From Curtobacterium sp. MCBA15_012 (lineage in GTDB: Bacteria; Actinomycetota; Actinomycetes; Actinomycetales; Microbacteriaceae): a stretch of 64,000 nucleotides of DNA. The position numbers and the translations under genes were made by a program. The DNA lies in NCBI RefSeq assembly GCF_001864935.2, contig NZ_CP126267.1, forward strand, positions 2,852,001 to 2,916,000, read 5' to 3'. The notes under the pieces are model-generated. The model saw only the letters and a list, made by a program, of their open reading frames with translations, had not been told where the DNA came from and did no database searches. Position 1 is the stretch's first letter; the number at the start of each line of letters is the position of its first letter. Shown here piece after piece: positions 1 through 9,935 of this stretch.

Positions 1-12
1 CAGTACGGTTGC

Positions 13-729
13 GTGGTGCGCCTCATCTTCATCGACGAATCAGCGAGGGATGACGACTTCTACTTCTTCGGCGCGCTCGTCGCCGACGCCGACGCGATCA
101 GGTCCATCGAGCGGGGGTTCGACGACATCGGCCGACTGGTGGCCGCACATGTCGGAGGCTTCGAGCCGGATGCGGAGTTCCACGGAGTGGAGATGTTCCA
201 CGGCGAGGGTCCGTGGAAGGGAGTCCCCGTCGGGTGGCGGGTCAAGGCGTGCACCCTGGCTGCGAAGGTCCTGGCGCGATCCTCGGCCTCGTACGTCCTC
301 CGCGGCATCGACCTGCAGGCCCACCGCCGCCGCTACGGCTCACGCGCATTCCCTCCGCACCTCCTCACTCTCGCCCAGCTGCTCGAGTGCGTGCACGAGC
401 GGCTGGGCTCGCTGGACCGCAGCGATGGTCTCGGTCTCGTGCTCGCAGACGAACACCACTCGGCGGCGGGCGCTCGCCGGAGCCTCCGGAGTTTCAAGGT
501 CGAGAGCGTTCCCGGCTACACGAAGAAGCCGCTCACCCGGATCGCGGACACGATCTACTTCGGCCCCTCGCACGAGAGTCGCATGCTGCAGGGAGCAGAC
601 CTGGCGACCTACTTCATGAACCGCTCACGAACAGTTGTCGAGAAGGACGAGCGGGCGGCCGCAGCAGTCGCGAAGATCGTGGCGATCCTCGAACGGATCA
701 CGATCGTGGACTACGTCTGGGCACCGTGA
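13..729 (+). CDS. DUF3800 domain protein
   Basis: The 238-residue product opens with a hydrophobic strand ending in IDES (residues 4-9, LIFIDES), the hallmark acidic strand of DUF3800 proteins, and near residues 195-203 has the ADLATYF stretch that matches the second conserved block of that family (usually ADxxAY). The length of 220-260 residues is normal for the family. DUF3800 proteins have a predicted RNase H-like fold; their biochemical role is not established, and they are common in accessory and phage-related DNA. A GTG at 13 is followed by a second GTG at 16, so the exact start is uncertain by one codon, and the promoter lies outside the window. The gene ends just before a strong hairpin (760-784). 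The family call is good; no function can be assigned. Confidence 0.75.
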   Translation: MVRLIFIDESARDDDFYFFGALVADADAIRSIERGFDDIGRLVAAHVGGFEPDAEFHGVEMFHGEGPWKGVPVGWRVKACTLAAKVLARSSASYVLRGIDLQAHRRRYGSRAFPPHLLTLAQLLECVHERLGSLDRSDGLGLVLADEHHSAAGARRSLRSFKVESVPGYTKKPLTRIADTIYFGPSHESRMLQGADLATYFMNRSRTVVEKDERAAAAVAKIVAILERITIVDYVWAP

Positions 730-759
730 GACCGGGATGATCCTGATCCCGAACGACAC

Positions 760-784
760 AACGCCCCGCCGATGGCGGGGCGTT
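760..784. terminator. Perfect 11-bp hairpin after the DUF3800 gene
   Basis: Arms 760-770 and 774-784 (AACGCCCCGCC and its exact complement) are separated by three bases. There is no downstream T run. It lies between the converging DUF3800 gene and the XRE regulator, so it could serve both strands. Confidence 0.6.
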
Positions 785-867
785 GGCTGGGTGCGGGAGG
801 CTCTGCAGCGTCCTGCTCCTCCATCATATCACCGGCTCCCCACGACGCTCGGCGACGTGCTGCAGTC

Positions 868-1722
868 CTACCGCGCCGGTTCGGAGCCGAACTGCTGGGT
901 GCCGAGGACGCCGAGGAGTTCGAGCTTCTGAGCGTCCTCGCTGCCCGGGGGCGCGGTGAACAGGAGCAGGGCCTGTGCCTGGTCGTCGGTGTGCAGGACC
1001 TGGCAGTCGACGGTGATGCGCCCGAGCTCCGGCTGCACGATCGTCTTGTTGTCCGACCACCGGGTCGCGACCTCGTGCCGCTCCCAGAGCTCGCGGAAGG
1101 CGGGGCTCCGGTCGAGCAGGTCCGCGATCAGCTCGGTGGCGCGGCGGTCGCCCGGACCCGCGAGGCCGACCGCTGCCCGCAGCGACGCCACCACGACGCA
1201 CCCGAGCCGGTCGTGCTGCTCGGGGGCGTACTTCGCGAGCTCCGTCCCCGTCACGAACCAGCGCCACGCCTGGTAGCGCTCGTTGCCGGGTAGGCCGACC
1301 GAGGTGCCGAGGAGGGCGGTCGCCAACCGGTTCTCGACGAGCGTCTCGCCGAGCAGGCTGACGACGATCGCCGGGGTGTCCTCGAGGCGGTCGAGCACCC
1401 GCAGGATCGCCGGGTCGACGTGGTCGCTACGGTGCATCCGGACCGGGGCGGTGTGACCGGCGAGGTGGAACAGGTGGTCCCGTTCGTCGAGGCTGCACCG
1501 GAGCGCCCGGGCGATCGCCGCGACCATCTGCTCGGAGGGCTGGGGGCCGCGCTGCTGCTCGAGCCGGGTGTAGTAGTCGACGCTCATGCCGGCGAGTGCG
1601 GCGACCTCCTCGCGGCGGAGGCCGGGCGTGCGGCGGCGGGGTCCGGTGCCGAGTCCGACGTCGTCCGGGCGGAGCGTCTCGCGGCGGCGTCGGAGGAAGT
1701 CGGCGAGAGCGGGACGGTCCAT
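868..1722 (-). CDS. XRE-family regulator with MmyB-like ligand domain
   Basis: This 284-residue protein has an N-terminal helix-turn-helix (residues 10-75). It contains the motif PGLRREEVAALAGMS followed by YYTRLEQ, which is the XRE recognition helix as found in MmyB-type regulators. The rest (about 105-275) matches the MmyB-like PAS-type ligand domain, with the typical RYQAWRWF and CLxxAVG-like elements. Such proteins are usually autoregulated repressors or activators of a neighbouring oxidoreductase. Here the divergent neighbour is an SDR gene starting 101 bp away, which is the likely target. A hexamer CACGAT lies six bases upstream of the ATG, so the mRNA is probably leaderless. Confidence 0.85.
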   Translation of the reverse strand: MDRPALADFLRRRRETLRPDDVGLGTGPRRRTPGLRREEVAALAGMSVDYYTRLEQQRGPQPSEQMVAAIARALRCSLDERDHLFHLAGHTAPVRMHRSDHVDPAILRVLDRLEDTPAIVVSLLGETLVENRLATALLGTSVGLPGNERYQAWRWFVTGTELAKYAPEQHDRLGCVVVASLRAAVGLAGPGDRRATELIADLLDRSPAFRELWERHEVATRWSDNKTIVQPELGRITVDCQVLHTDDQAQALLLFTAPPGSEDAQKLELLGVLGTQQFGSEPAR

Positions 1723-1728
1723 GTGCCC

Positions 1729-1734
1729 ATCGTG
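1729..1734 (-). promoter_or_regulatory. -10-like hexamer CACGAT, XRE regulator
   Basis: CACGAT read on the minus strand sits six bases before the ATG at 1722. This geometry would place transcription start at or next to the start codon. Confidence 0.4.
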
Positions 1735-1810
1735 CCGCCTGGGCCACGGTCGAGCCAGGGATCGCCGGTCCCCCGATGCGCGCGCCCTGGTGGCCGCCCG
1801 TGCGGCGGAG

Positions 1811-1816
1811 CACGCT
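1811..1816 (+). promoter_or_regulatory. -10-like hexamer CACGCT, SDR gene
   Basis: CACGCT is followed by seven bases and the ATG at 1824. The same CACGCTGG arrangement occurs before the genes at 15616 and 25671. No Shine-Dalgarno sequence is obvious. Confidence 0.4.
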
Positions 1817-1823
1817 GGAGCGC

Positions 1824-2561
1824 ATGGACACCACGAACAGCACCGTCTTCATCCCCGGCGCCACCTCCGGCATCGGGCTCGCCCTCGCCCAGCGCCTGCA
1901 GGCCGCCGGCAGCACCGTCGTCATCGGCGGCCGTCGGCAGGACCGGCTCGACGCCCTGGCCGCCGAGCACGGCTTCGACACCGTGGCGGTCGACGTCGCC
2001 GACGCCGCGTCCGTCCGCGAGGCCGCGTCCGCCGTGCTCGGACGCCACCCCGACCTCGACACCCTCGTGACCATGTCGGGCATCATGCGCAACGAGGACC
2101 TGCGCGACCCCGGGCACATCGACGACGCCGTCGCGACGATCGAGACGAACCTGCTCGGCACCATCCGCCTCATCGACGCGTTCCTGCCGCACCTGCTCGC
2201 CCGACCGACCGCGACCGTCGTCACGGTCTCCTCCGGCCTGGCGTTCGTGCCGCTGACCGCCACCCCCACCTACAGCGCGACCAAGGCCGCGGTGCACTCC
2301 TACACGCAGGCGCTCCGGCAGCAGCTCGTCGGATCGGACGTCGCGGTCGTCGAGCTCGCGCCGCCCGCCGTCGAGACCGACCTGATGGGTGGGCAGGACT
2401 TCGGCGGGATGCCGCTCGACGTCTTCGCGGACGAGGTCATGACGCTGCTGGCCTCGGGGGCCGACGAGGTCCTGGTGGAGAACGTGCAGCCGCTGCGGTG
2501 GGCCGAGCGTGACGGGACGCACCGGCAGATCCTCGAGGCGATGGCCGGCCGCGGGCACTGA
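1824..2561 (+). CDS. Short-chain dehydrogenase/reductase
   Basis: This 245-residue classical SDR has the Rossmann glycine motif GATSGIG (residues 9-15), the NLL segment (equivalent to NNAG/N-x-x-G) near 110, Ser at 137 in the SSG motif, and the YSATK catalytic Tyr/Lys near 151-155. These residues bind NAD(P)H and carry out carbonyl/alcohol chemistry; the substrate is not deducible. It resembles the DltE-like SDRs of gram-positive bacteria. ATG at 1824 is preferred because it starts directly before the first beta strand and follows a -10-like hexamer; an upstream extension would be Arg/Gly-rich shadow sequence. It is divergent from the XRE regulator and probably controlled by it. Confidence 0.85.
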   Translation: MDTTNSTVFIPGATSGIGLALAQRLQAAGSTVVIGGRRQDRLDALAAEHGFDTVAVDVADAASVREAASAVLGRHPDLDTLVTMSGIMRNEDLRDPGHIDDAVATIETNLLGTIRLIDAFLPHLLARPTATVVTVSSGLAFVPLTATPTYSATKAAVHSYTQALRQQLVGSDVAVVELAPPAVETDLMGGQDFGGMPLDVFADEVMTLLASGADEVLVENVQPLRWAERDGTHRQILEAMAGRGH

Positions 2562-2620
2562 GGCCGCGGGCGCGCGTCGGGCGGGCGCCGCGCGCGGTTC
2601 GCGCTGGGCGGGCGCGCCTT

Positions 2621-2682
2621 CGCACAAGGGAAAGCACGTCGCACCACGGAATTCCGTGGTGCGACGTGCTTCTCGTAGTTCG
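2621..2682 (+). repeat. Palindromic repeat, copy 1
   Basis: The core 2632-2671 is a perfect 40-bp palindrome (arms of 20, no loop; AAGCACGTCGCACCACGGAA and its complement). It is framed by a weaker outer stem that begins with CGCACAA at 2621. A tail at 2683-2701 (GGAGCACGTCGCGCCACGG) repeats the left arm and gives the element a direction. It lies between the convergent SDR and PIN-domain genes. Three further copies are at 3619, 32405 and 32581. Confidence 0.85.
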
Positions 2683-2766
2683 GGAGCACGTCGCGCCACG
2701 GCGGCTTGGGAGCACAGCTCGACGAGCACGGACGCCGGTGACCCCGCATCCCGGTGAGCACGCGGT

Positions 2767-3279
2767 TCAGCTCGACCGTCCGCGATGACGTCGTGCGGCG
2801 TCGACGTTGTCGGCGTCCACGAGCAGGGGCAGCGTCCCGGCGTCGACGACACCCAGGCCCGGATCGACGCTGACGAGCGCGTCTGCGTCGACCGCGACTG
2901 TCGTGGCGACCTGGATCGCACCGCTCGCCGTCAGACCGTACCGGTCCACCAGCGCCTCGACGTCGTCAGCGACCTCGTCCACCCCCACCCAGTGCACGCG
3001 TGTCGTCGACTTGACCGTCTCCCACTCGACGAGCAACCCGCGTCGCCCCATCGAGTAGGCGGACTCGATCATCTCCAGCTCGGAGAGGCCGTTGTAGAAG
3101 CAATCGGTCGCCATGAGGTCCAACCGCTGCAGGAACGCCGCCGCCGCACTGTGCCCGCAGACGGTCGTGTCGATCGCCCGTCGGAGGAACCAGGAGTCGA
3201 GGACGACCCTGCGCGGCACGTCGACGTACTGCTCGAACGCGAGCACGCCACGCGCGCCCGGGTCGTCGAACGACGGCAT
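2767..3279 (-). CDS. PIN-domain protein, probable toxin (VapC-like)
   Basis: This 170-residue protein has the features of a PIN nuclease. The LDSWF strand (about 28-32) supplies the first acidic residue, NGLSELE (63-69) carries the second conserved acidic position, and the C-terminal part has GAIQVATTV and a VSVDPG-type strand (about 118-137), matching the third acidic block. PIN toxins are Mg-dependent RNases. The start lies six bases after the stop of a 71-codon gene with a clear ribosome binding site, which is the usual antitoxin-toxin order. The protein is slightly long for VapC (about 130-150 residues), and the substrate is unknown. It is separated from the convergent SDR by a palindromic repeat. 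Confidence 0.7.
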   Translation of the reverse strand: MPSFDDPGARGVLAFEQYVDVPRRVVLDSWFLRRAIDTTVCGHSAAAAFLQRLDLMATDCFYNGLSELEMIESAYSMGRRGLLVEWETVKSTTRVHWVGVDEVADDVEALVDRYGLTASGAIQVATTVAVDADALVSVDPGLGVVDAGTLPLLVDADNVDAARRHRGRSS

Positions 3280-3285
3280 CCGTGA

Positions 3286-3501
3286 TCATCCTCGGCGGAG
3301 GAGCCGAGAGGTCGGCGTGAACTCCCTGTCCGACGCGAAGGTGTTGAGCGCTCGGTGCAGGCGGGCCCGGCGCTCCTCTGGCGTGCCGACGGGCGCGGGC
3401 GTCCGCGCCGTGATGGCGTCGATCTCCTCGCGCGAGAAGACCCGCGTACTGGTCGGCCTTGTGCGGCGGGACGCGGCCAGGGCAGGGTCGGTCGTCGTCA
3501 T
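3286..3501 (-). CDS. Small upstream partner of the PIN protein, probable antitoxin
   Basis: This 71-residue protein starts at ATG 3501, preceded on the minus strand by AAAGGAG at good spacing. Its sequence is polar and Arg-rich (SREEIDAI, GTPEERRARL), with the probable helices of a short antitoxin, but I do not recognise a named DNA-binding family. Its position directly before the PIN gene, six bases apart, supports an antitoxin role. An inverted repeat CACGAA...TTCGTG lies 53 bp upstream and may be the operator. The assignment is from context rather than from a recognised domain. Confidence 0.55.
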   Translation of the reverse strand: MTTTDPALAASRRTRPTSTRVFSREEIDAITARTPAPVGTPEERRARLHRALNTFASDREFTPTSRLLRRG

Positions 3502-3553
3502 GGGTGCTCCTTTCGATGAGGTGGAGCGACCGTACCCAGCGTCGTTCCTGAAC

Positions 3554-3574
3554 CACGAACATGTTGTATTCGTG
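3554..3574 (-). promoter_or_regulatory. Inverted repeat upstream of the toxin-antitoxin pair
   Basis: CACGAA (3554-3559) and TTCGTG (3569-3574) are exact complements around a nine-base AT-richer centre, upstream of the antitoxin start. This is the expected place for an autoregulatory operator. Confidence 0.35.
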
Positions 3575-3618
3575 ACTCCAGGTCTCCGTGCCAACGGGAC
3601 GCCGGGCCTCCGAGCCTT

Positions 3619-3680
3619 CGCACAAGAGGAAGCACGTCGCACCACGGGTTTCCGTGGTGCGACGTGCTTCTCGTTGTGCG
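3619..3680 (+). repeat. Palindromic repeat, copy 2
   Basis: Arms 3629-3647 and 3652-3670 are exact 19-bp complements with a GTTT loop. The outer ends CGCACAA (3619) and TTGTGCG (3680) also pair. The tail 3681-3699 is the same GGAGCACGTCGCGCCACGG as in copy 1. It lies downstream of rsmA and upstream of the toxin-antitoxin promoter. Confidence 0.85.
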
Positions 3681-3795
3681 GGAGCACGTCGCGCCACGGC
3701 GGGACCACGGCACCGGGACCACGGCGCCGGGGGCGCGGGTACCGGGGGCTCCGCGAGCGCAGGAGCGCACCGCGCCGCGCGGAGAGCGCCCCGCG

Positions 3796-3936
3796 GCCGG
3801 ACCGGGGCGCACGGGCCGGTCAGGACGCGGCGAGCACCGCCGGACCGGGGCGCACGGGCCGGTCAGGACGCGGCGAGCACCGCCCGACCGGGTCGTGCGG
3901 GCCGGTCAGGACGCGGCGAGCACCGTCCGACCGAGT
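3796..3936. repeat. 43-bp tandem repeat spanning the rsmA stop codon
   Basis: Units start at 3796, 3839 and 3882, with a partial fourth at 3925. The third unit contains the rsmA stop codon (3906-3908) and its last codons (LAAS), so the end of the gene has been copied twice downstream. Units 1 and 2 are nearly identical and unit 3 differs by a few bases. Confidence 0.85.
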
Positions 3937-4754
3937 CGGACGAAGTCCTCCGGCGCGAGCGCCTCACCCCGAGCCGTGGAGTCGATGCCGGCAGCGGTGA
4001 GCAGCTCGGACGCCCGGGCACTGCTGCCGAGCACGCCGGACAGGCTCTGCCGCAGCATCTTCCGGCGCTGCTGGAACGCTCCGTCGACCAGGGCGAACAC
4101 CTGCGCGCGCAGCGTCTCGTCGCCTGGCTGGTCGTGCCGGTCGAACCCGACGAGCACGCTGTCGACGTTCGGCACCGGCCAGAACACCTGGCGGCTGATC
4201 TGCCCGGCGGTGGACCAGGAGCCGTACCAGGCGGCCTTGACGCTCGGCGCCCCGTAGACCTTGCTGCCCGGTCCGGCGGCGATCCGGTACCCGACCTCGG
4301 CCTGGACCATCACGAGGATCCGCTCGATCGACGGGAAGGTCGCGAGCAGGTGCAGGAGCACCGGCACGGACACGTTGTACGGCAGGTTCGCCACCACGTG
4401 CGTGGGAGCCTCGGGCACGTCGTCGACCGTGACGGTCAGCGCGTCCTGGTGCACGACCCGCAGGCGTGCGTCGGGCTGCATGGCAGCGACGGTGTCCGGC
4501 AGTTGCGCGGCGAGGCGACCGTCGATCTCGACGGCGGTGACGGGAGCGCCGGTCTCGGTGAGCCCGAGCGTCAACGACCCGAGCCCCGGGCCGATCTCCA
4601 GCACGCGGGCATCGGCCGTGACCCGACCCGCGGCGACGATGCGGCGCACGGTGTTGGCGTCGTGGACGAAGTTCTGCCCGAGCTTCTTGGTGGGCGTGAC
4701 GTCGAGCTTGGCGGCCAGGTCGCGGATCTCCGCGGGGCCGAGCAGGGCGCCCAC
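3906..4754 (-). CDS. rsmA: 16S rRNA dimethyladenosine transferase RsmA (KsgA)
   Basis: This 282-residue SAM-dependent enzyme makes N6-dimethyladenosine at A1518 and A1519 of 16S rRNA during small-subunit maturation. Visible motifs are KKLGQNFVHD (residues 23-32), the SAM loop LEIGPGLGSLT (49-59), AVEIDGRLA (about 74-82) and the catalytic NLPYNVS (about 118-124). The length is normal. GTG at 4754 is two bases from the tatD stop, so translation is coupled in the rsmI-metG-tatD-rsmA series. The last codons are duplicated downstream in a 43-bp tandem repeat. The ispE gene that often follows is missing. Confidence 0.95.
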   Translation of the reverse strand: MGALLGPAEIRDLAAKLDVTPTKKLGQNFVHDANTVRRIVAAGRVTADARVLEIGPGLGSLTLGLTETGAPVTAVEIDGRLAAQLPDTVAAMQPDARLRVVHQDALTVTVDDVPEAPTHVVANLPYNVSVPVLLHLLATFPSIERILVMVQAEVGYRIAAGPGSKVYGAPSVKAAWYGSWSTAGQISRQVFWPVPNVDSVLVGFDRHDQPGDETLRAQVFALVDGAFQQRRKMLRQSLSGVLGSSARASELLTAAGIDSTARGEALAPEDFVRLGRTVLAAS

Positions 4755-4756
4755 GG

Positions 4757-5691
4757 CTACTCGTCCACCGTGACGGGTTCGGCGTCCCACGCGCCGTACA
4801 CGAGCTCGGTGTTCGACGCGATCTGCGCGGCGAGCATCGAGGCGTCGGTACCGAGCGTCTCGGCCATCGACCGCAGCGTGTGCGGGATGAGGTACGGCGC
4901 GTTCGGCCGGCCGCGGTACGGCGTGGGCGTGAGGAACGGCGCGTCGGTCTCGATCATCACGAGGTGCCGCGGCGCGACCCGCAGGGCGTCGCGGAGCAGC
5001 TCGGCGTTCTTGAACGTCACGGTGCCGGCGAACGACATGTACCAGCCGCGCTCGGCGCACAGGCGAGCCAGGTCCGGCCCGCCCGAGAAGCAGTGGAACA
5101 CGGTCTTCTCGGGGGCGCCGACACGGTCGAGGACCTCGACCACGGCGTCGTGCGCGTCGCGGTCGTGGATCGTCAGCGCGAGGTCGTGCTCCTTGGCGAT
5201 CCGGATGTGCTCCTCGAACGAGCGCACCTGGGCGGCACGGCCGTCCTCGCCCGTCCGGAAGAAGTCGAGTCCGGTCTCGCCGATCGCGCGCACCCGGGGC
5301 AGCGCCGCGAGCCGCTCGATGCCGGCCAGGTGCTCGTCGAGCAGCCCCTGTTCGTCGAGGACGGGTGCCTCGTTCGGGTGCAGCGCGACCGCGGCGAGCA
5401 CACGGGGCTCGCGGGCGGCGATCTGCGCGGACCACTCCGAGGTCGCCAGGTCGGTCCCGACCTGCACGACACCGCGGACCCCGACGCTCGACGCACGGTC
5501 GAGGTGCTCGCGGTAGTCGAGCGGACCGTCACCGCCGTCACCGACGCCGTCGGCGATCTCCATGTGCGTGTGGTTGTCGTAGACCGGGACGACGAGCGCC
5601 TGCGGCAGCGGCGGGTAGCTCAGGTCGCGCTTCGACCCGCCCGACGAGCCGTCGCCACGGGCCCGGACGTGCGAGGCGTCCGCCGCGTCGG

Positions 5692-5695
<4 letters not shown>
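4757..5695 (-). CDS. tatD: TatD-family metal-dependent hydrolase
   Basis: This 312-residue TIM-barrel nuclease-type hydrolase shows all TatD metal ligands: the HxH of DNHTHME near the start (about residues 40-46), Glu in IGETGLDFF, His in IHDRDAHD, His in FHCFSGG and Asp in ETDAPFL near the end. Family members act as 3'-5' DNA exonucleases and on other substrates. The N-terminal 35 residues are a low-complexity extension. GTG at 5695 overlaps the metG stop codon as GTGA, and the gene ends two bases before rsmA, so the three genes form one operon. Confidence 0.9.
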
Positions 5696-7275
<1,580 letters not shown>

Positions 7276-7282
7276 GCGGACC

Positions 7283-7288
7283 ATCCTA
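7283..7288 (-). promoter_or_regulatory. -10 hexamer TAGGAT, metG
   Basis: TAGGAT on the minus strand ends seven bases before the metG ATG, so metG can be transcribed separately from rsmI and without a leader. Confidence 0.5.
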
Positions 7289-7367
7289 CGGGCGGCCGCA
7301 TGCCGCGTGACGCGCCCCGCGCACCACCTGTGGAGAACACGTCGCGCCCCGCGCGCCGCCTGTGGGC

Positions 7368-7425
7368 CGGCGGACGGGAGGCGCGGGGCGGGCCCGCACC
7401 GTGCCTCCAGACCGGCCGTGGTCGC
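7368..7425 (-). terminator. Imperfect GGGAGGCGCGG-type hairpin after rsmI
   Basis: GGCCGGCGGACGGGAGGC pairs imperfectly with the GCCTCCAGACCGGCC side around a GCGGGCCCGC core. It is placed directly after the rsmI stop and upstream of metG. It belongs to the same hairpin family as 10030-10071, 36484-36527 and 62092-62145. Confidence 0.45.
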
Positions 7426-7427
7426 GA

Positions 7428-8249
7428 CTAGCGCGCGGCGAGCGCGCCCTCGTACAGGTCGCGCTTCGAGAGCCCGGTCGCGTCCGCGACCGCGGCCGAC
7501 GCCTCCTTCATGCGCGTGCCCGCGGCGACGCGTTCCAGGACGAGCCGGACGCCGTCCTCGAGCGAGACCTCGTCGACCGAGCCCGAGGCGCCCGCGACGA
7601 CGATGCAGATCTCGCCCCGCACGCCGTCGGCGGCCCACGCCGCGAGCGCCTCGAGCGAGTCGCGCCGGACCTCCTCGTAGAGCTTCGTGAGCTCGCGGCA
7701 GACGACCGCCCGGCGCGTGGCCCCGAACCCGGCCGCCATGTCGGTGAGCGTGTCGGCGAGCCGGTGCGGCGACTCGAAGAACACCATGGTCCGCTGCTCC
7801 CCGGCGAGCGCCTCGAACGCGCGACGCCGCTCCCCCGCCTTGCGCGTCGGGAACCCCTCGAAGGTGAAGCGGTCGGTCGGCAGTCCGGACACGGCGAGCG
7901 CCATCAGCACGGCCGACGGACCCGGCAGCGCGGTGACCGTCACCCCGGCGGCAGCGGCGGCCTCGACGAGCGGGAACCCGGGGTCGCTGATCGCCGGCAT
8001 GCCCGCGTCGGTGAGCACGACCACGTCCTCGTCGCGCGCGAGTTCGACGACCTCCGCGGCGCGGGCGCGCTCGTTGTGCTCGTGCAGGGCGATGAGCCGC
8101 GGCCGGTTCTCGATGCCGAGCGCGCGCATGAGGTGCACGGCGGTCCTGGTGTCCTCCGCCGCCACGACGGTCGCGTTCGACAGGGTCTCGACGAGTCGGC
8201 GCGACGCGTCGCCGAGGTTCCCGATGGGCGTTGCTGCGAGGACGATCAC
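7428..8249 (-). CDS. rsmI: 16S rRNA 2'-O-ribose methyltransferase RsmI
   Basis: This 273-residue tetrapyrrole-methylase-fold enzyme methylates the 2'-OH of C1402 in 16S rRNA with SAM. It starts with the family signature LAATPIGNLGD (residues 4-14), followed by AEDTR (31-35), LTDAGMPAISDPG (78-90), ALPGPSA and FESPHR, all typical of RsmI. GTG at 8249 gives the conserved N-terminus. A purine-rich GGGGAG abuts it directly, too close for a normal Shine-Dalgarno, so initiation may be leaderless or start differently. It is divergent from the mannosyltransferase with only 54 bp between starts. Confidence 0.92.
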   Translation of the reverse strand: MIVLAATPIGNLGDASRRLVETLSNATVVAAEDTRTAVHLMRALGIENRPRLIALHEHNERARAAEVVELARDEDVVVLTDAGMPAISDPGFPLVEAAAAAGVTVTALPGPSAVLMALAVSGLPTDRFTFEGFPTRKAGERRRAFEALAGEQRTMVFFESPHRLADTLTDMAAGFGATRRAVVCRELTKLYEEVRRDSLEALAAWAADGVRGEICIVVAGASGSVDEVSLEDGVRLVLERVAAGTRMKEASAAVADATGLSKRDLYEGALAAR

Positions 8250-8289
8250 CTCCCCATTGTGGTGGCAGGTCCGTCGTGGGGTCGATCCG

Positions 8290-8295
8290 TAGGAT
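8290..8295 (+). promoter_or_regulatory. -10 hexamer TAGGAT, mannosyltransferase
   Basis: TAGGAT is followed by eight bases and the ATG at 8304; no Shine-Dalgarno is present. Leaderless transcription is likely. Confidence 0.5.
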
Positions 8296-8303
8296 GCACT
8301 GCG

Positions 8304-9935
8304 ATGACCACGGAGCTGACCGACGACCCGACGACCACGCCCGCCGGGCCGGTCGGCTCCCGCATCGACGACTGGTGGGGCCGGGTCCTGTCGACCTCGC
8401 GCCGGGTCGCGGTCTGGCGGTGGACCGGGCCGCTCGCGGTCACGCTCCTCGCGGCGGTCCTGCGCCTCGTCGGGCTCGGCCACCCGCACTCGCTCGTGTT
8501 CGACGAGACGTACTACGTCAAGGACGGCTGGTCGATCGTGCACCTCGGGTACGAGGGCACCTGGCCGGCGAACCCGAGCGGCGAGGGCGCCACGACGACC
8601 GACCAGCGCTTCGCCGCCGGCGAGACCGACCTGTTCACGAAGGCGGCCGAGTTCGTCGCGCACCCGCCGCTCGGCAAGTACCTGATCGGCCTGGGCATGC
8701 TGCTGTTCGGGGCGGACAGCTCCTTCGGCTGGCGCATCACGGTCGCCGTGCTCGGCACCGCCACGGTCCTGCTGACCGCGCTCATCGCCCGCTCGCTCTT
8801 CCGGTCCACCGCGATCGGCACCCTGGCCGGCTTCCTGCTCGCCGTCGACGGGCAGGCCATCGTGCTCAGTCGCGTCACCCTGCTCGACGGCATCGTCACG
8901 TTCTTCGTGGTGCTCGGTGCGGGGGCGCTGCTGCTCGACCGCCGGTGGGCCCAGCGACGGCTGGACGCCTGGGTCGCCCGGTGTCGGGAGGCCGGCCGCG
9001 AGCTGCTCTGGGGCCCGGTGCTCGTGTGGCGGCCGTGGCTCCTGGCGACCGGGATCGCGCTCGGGCTCGCCTCGGCGACGAAGTGGTCGGGCCTGTACTT
9101 CCTGGCGTTCTTCGCGCTGTACTCGGTGCTGGTCGAGATGATGATGCGCCGCCGGGCCGGCATCGCGTTCTGGTCGTCGAGCGCCTTCCTGCAGCAGGCG
9201 CCCGTGACGTTCCTGCTCACGGTGCCGGTCGCCGCCGTCACCTACCTGGCGTCGTGGACCGGGTGGTTCCTGTCGCGGGCGGGCTGGGACCGTGACTGGA
9301 TCGGCTCCGGCGGACAGCGCTGGACGGGCGTGCTGGCGTGGGTCCCGGACTCGTTCCAGAACTGGTGGCACTACCAGTCCGAGATCTACGGCTTCAACAT
9401 CGGGTTGCACACGCCGCACTCGTACCAGGCGAACCCGCTGCTCTGGCTCGTCATGCAGCGGCCCACGTCGATGTACTACGTCGGGACGGACGCCGGGCAG
9501 GACGGCTGCGCGTCCACCCGCTGCGGCGAGGCCATCACCGGGATCGCGAACCCGTTCGTCTGGTACGCGGCGGTGATCGCGACCGTGGCGCTCCTGGTGC
9601 TGTTCGTACTGCGTCGCCGCTGGGAGTACGGCTTCGTCCTGATCGGCGTCGCGGGCGGCTACCTGCCCTGGCTGCTGTACACCGACCGCACGGTGTTCCA
9701 GTTCTACACGGTGGCCTTCGAGCCCTTCATGGTGATGGCGCTCGCGGCGGCGATCGGGCTGGTGGCCGGGTCGCGGGACGACCCGCGGCCGCGCCGCACG
9801 CGGGCACTGGTCTGGATCGGGGTGTACCTGGTGGTCGTCGTCCTGGCGTCGGCGTACTGGTACCCGATGTGGACCGGGATGCAGGTGCCGTGGGACTTCA
9901 TCCGCTCGCACTACTGGGTGCCGAGCTGGTTGTAG
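8304..9935 (+). CDS. Protein O-mannosyltransferase (Pmt, GT39 family)
   Basis: This 543-residue polytopic membrane enzyme transfers mannose from polyprenyl-phosphate-mannose to Ser/Thr of exported proteins. The first luminal loop carries the family's catalytic acidic motif in FDETYYVKD (about residues 68-76), followed by HPPLGKYLIGLG, and the C-terminal half has the conserved YLPWLLYTDRTVFQFY segment. About ten to eleven hydrophobic helices are visible. The length is typical of actinobacterial Pmt proteins, which work with Sec export. It stands alone, divergent from rsmI, and ends before a GC-rich hairpin shared with the convergent tetR gene. Confidence 0.92.
   Translation: MTTELTDDPTTTPAGPVGSRIDDWWGRVLSTSRRVAVWRWTGPLAVTLLAAVLRLVGLGHPHSLVFDETYYVKDGWSIVHLGYEGTWPANPSGEGATTTDQRFAAGETDLFTKAAEFVAHPPLGKYLIGLGMLLFGADSSFGWRITVAVLGTATVLLTALIARSLFRSTAIGTLAGFLLAVDGQAIVLSRVTLLDGIVTFFVVLGAGALLLDRRWAQRRLDAWVARCREAGRELLWGPVLVWRPWLLATGIALGLASATKWSGLYFLAFFALYSVLVEMMMRRRAGIAFWSSSAFLQQAPVTFLLTVPVAAVTYLASWTGWFLSRAGWDRDWIGSGGQRWTGVLAWVPDSFQNWWHYQSEIYGFNIGLHTPHSYQANPLLWLVMQRPTSMYYVGTDAGQDGCASTRCGEAITGIANPFVWYAAVIATVALLVLFVLRRRWEYGFVLIGVAGGYLPWLLYTDRTVFQFYTVAFEPFMVMALAAAIGLVAGSRDDPRPRRTRALVWIGVYLVVVVLASAYWYPMWTGMQVPWDFIRSHYWVPSWL

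Larger units (their letters stand above)
3502..3905. other. Intergenic region: operator, palindromic repeat, tandem array
   Basis: These 404 bases hold no convincing gene. They contain the toxin-antitoxin inverted repeat (3554-3574), palindromic repeat copy 2 with its tail (3619-3699), a GC-rich stretch with GGACCACGG repeats (3700-3790) and most of a 43-bp tandem array that runs into rsmA. The ispE gene often found downstream of rsmA in actinobacteria is absent. Confidence 0.7.
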
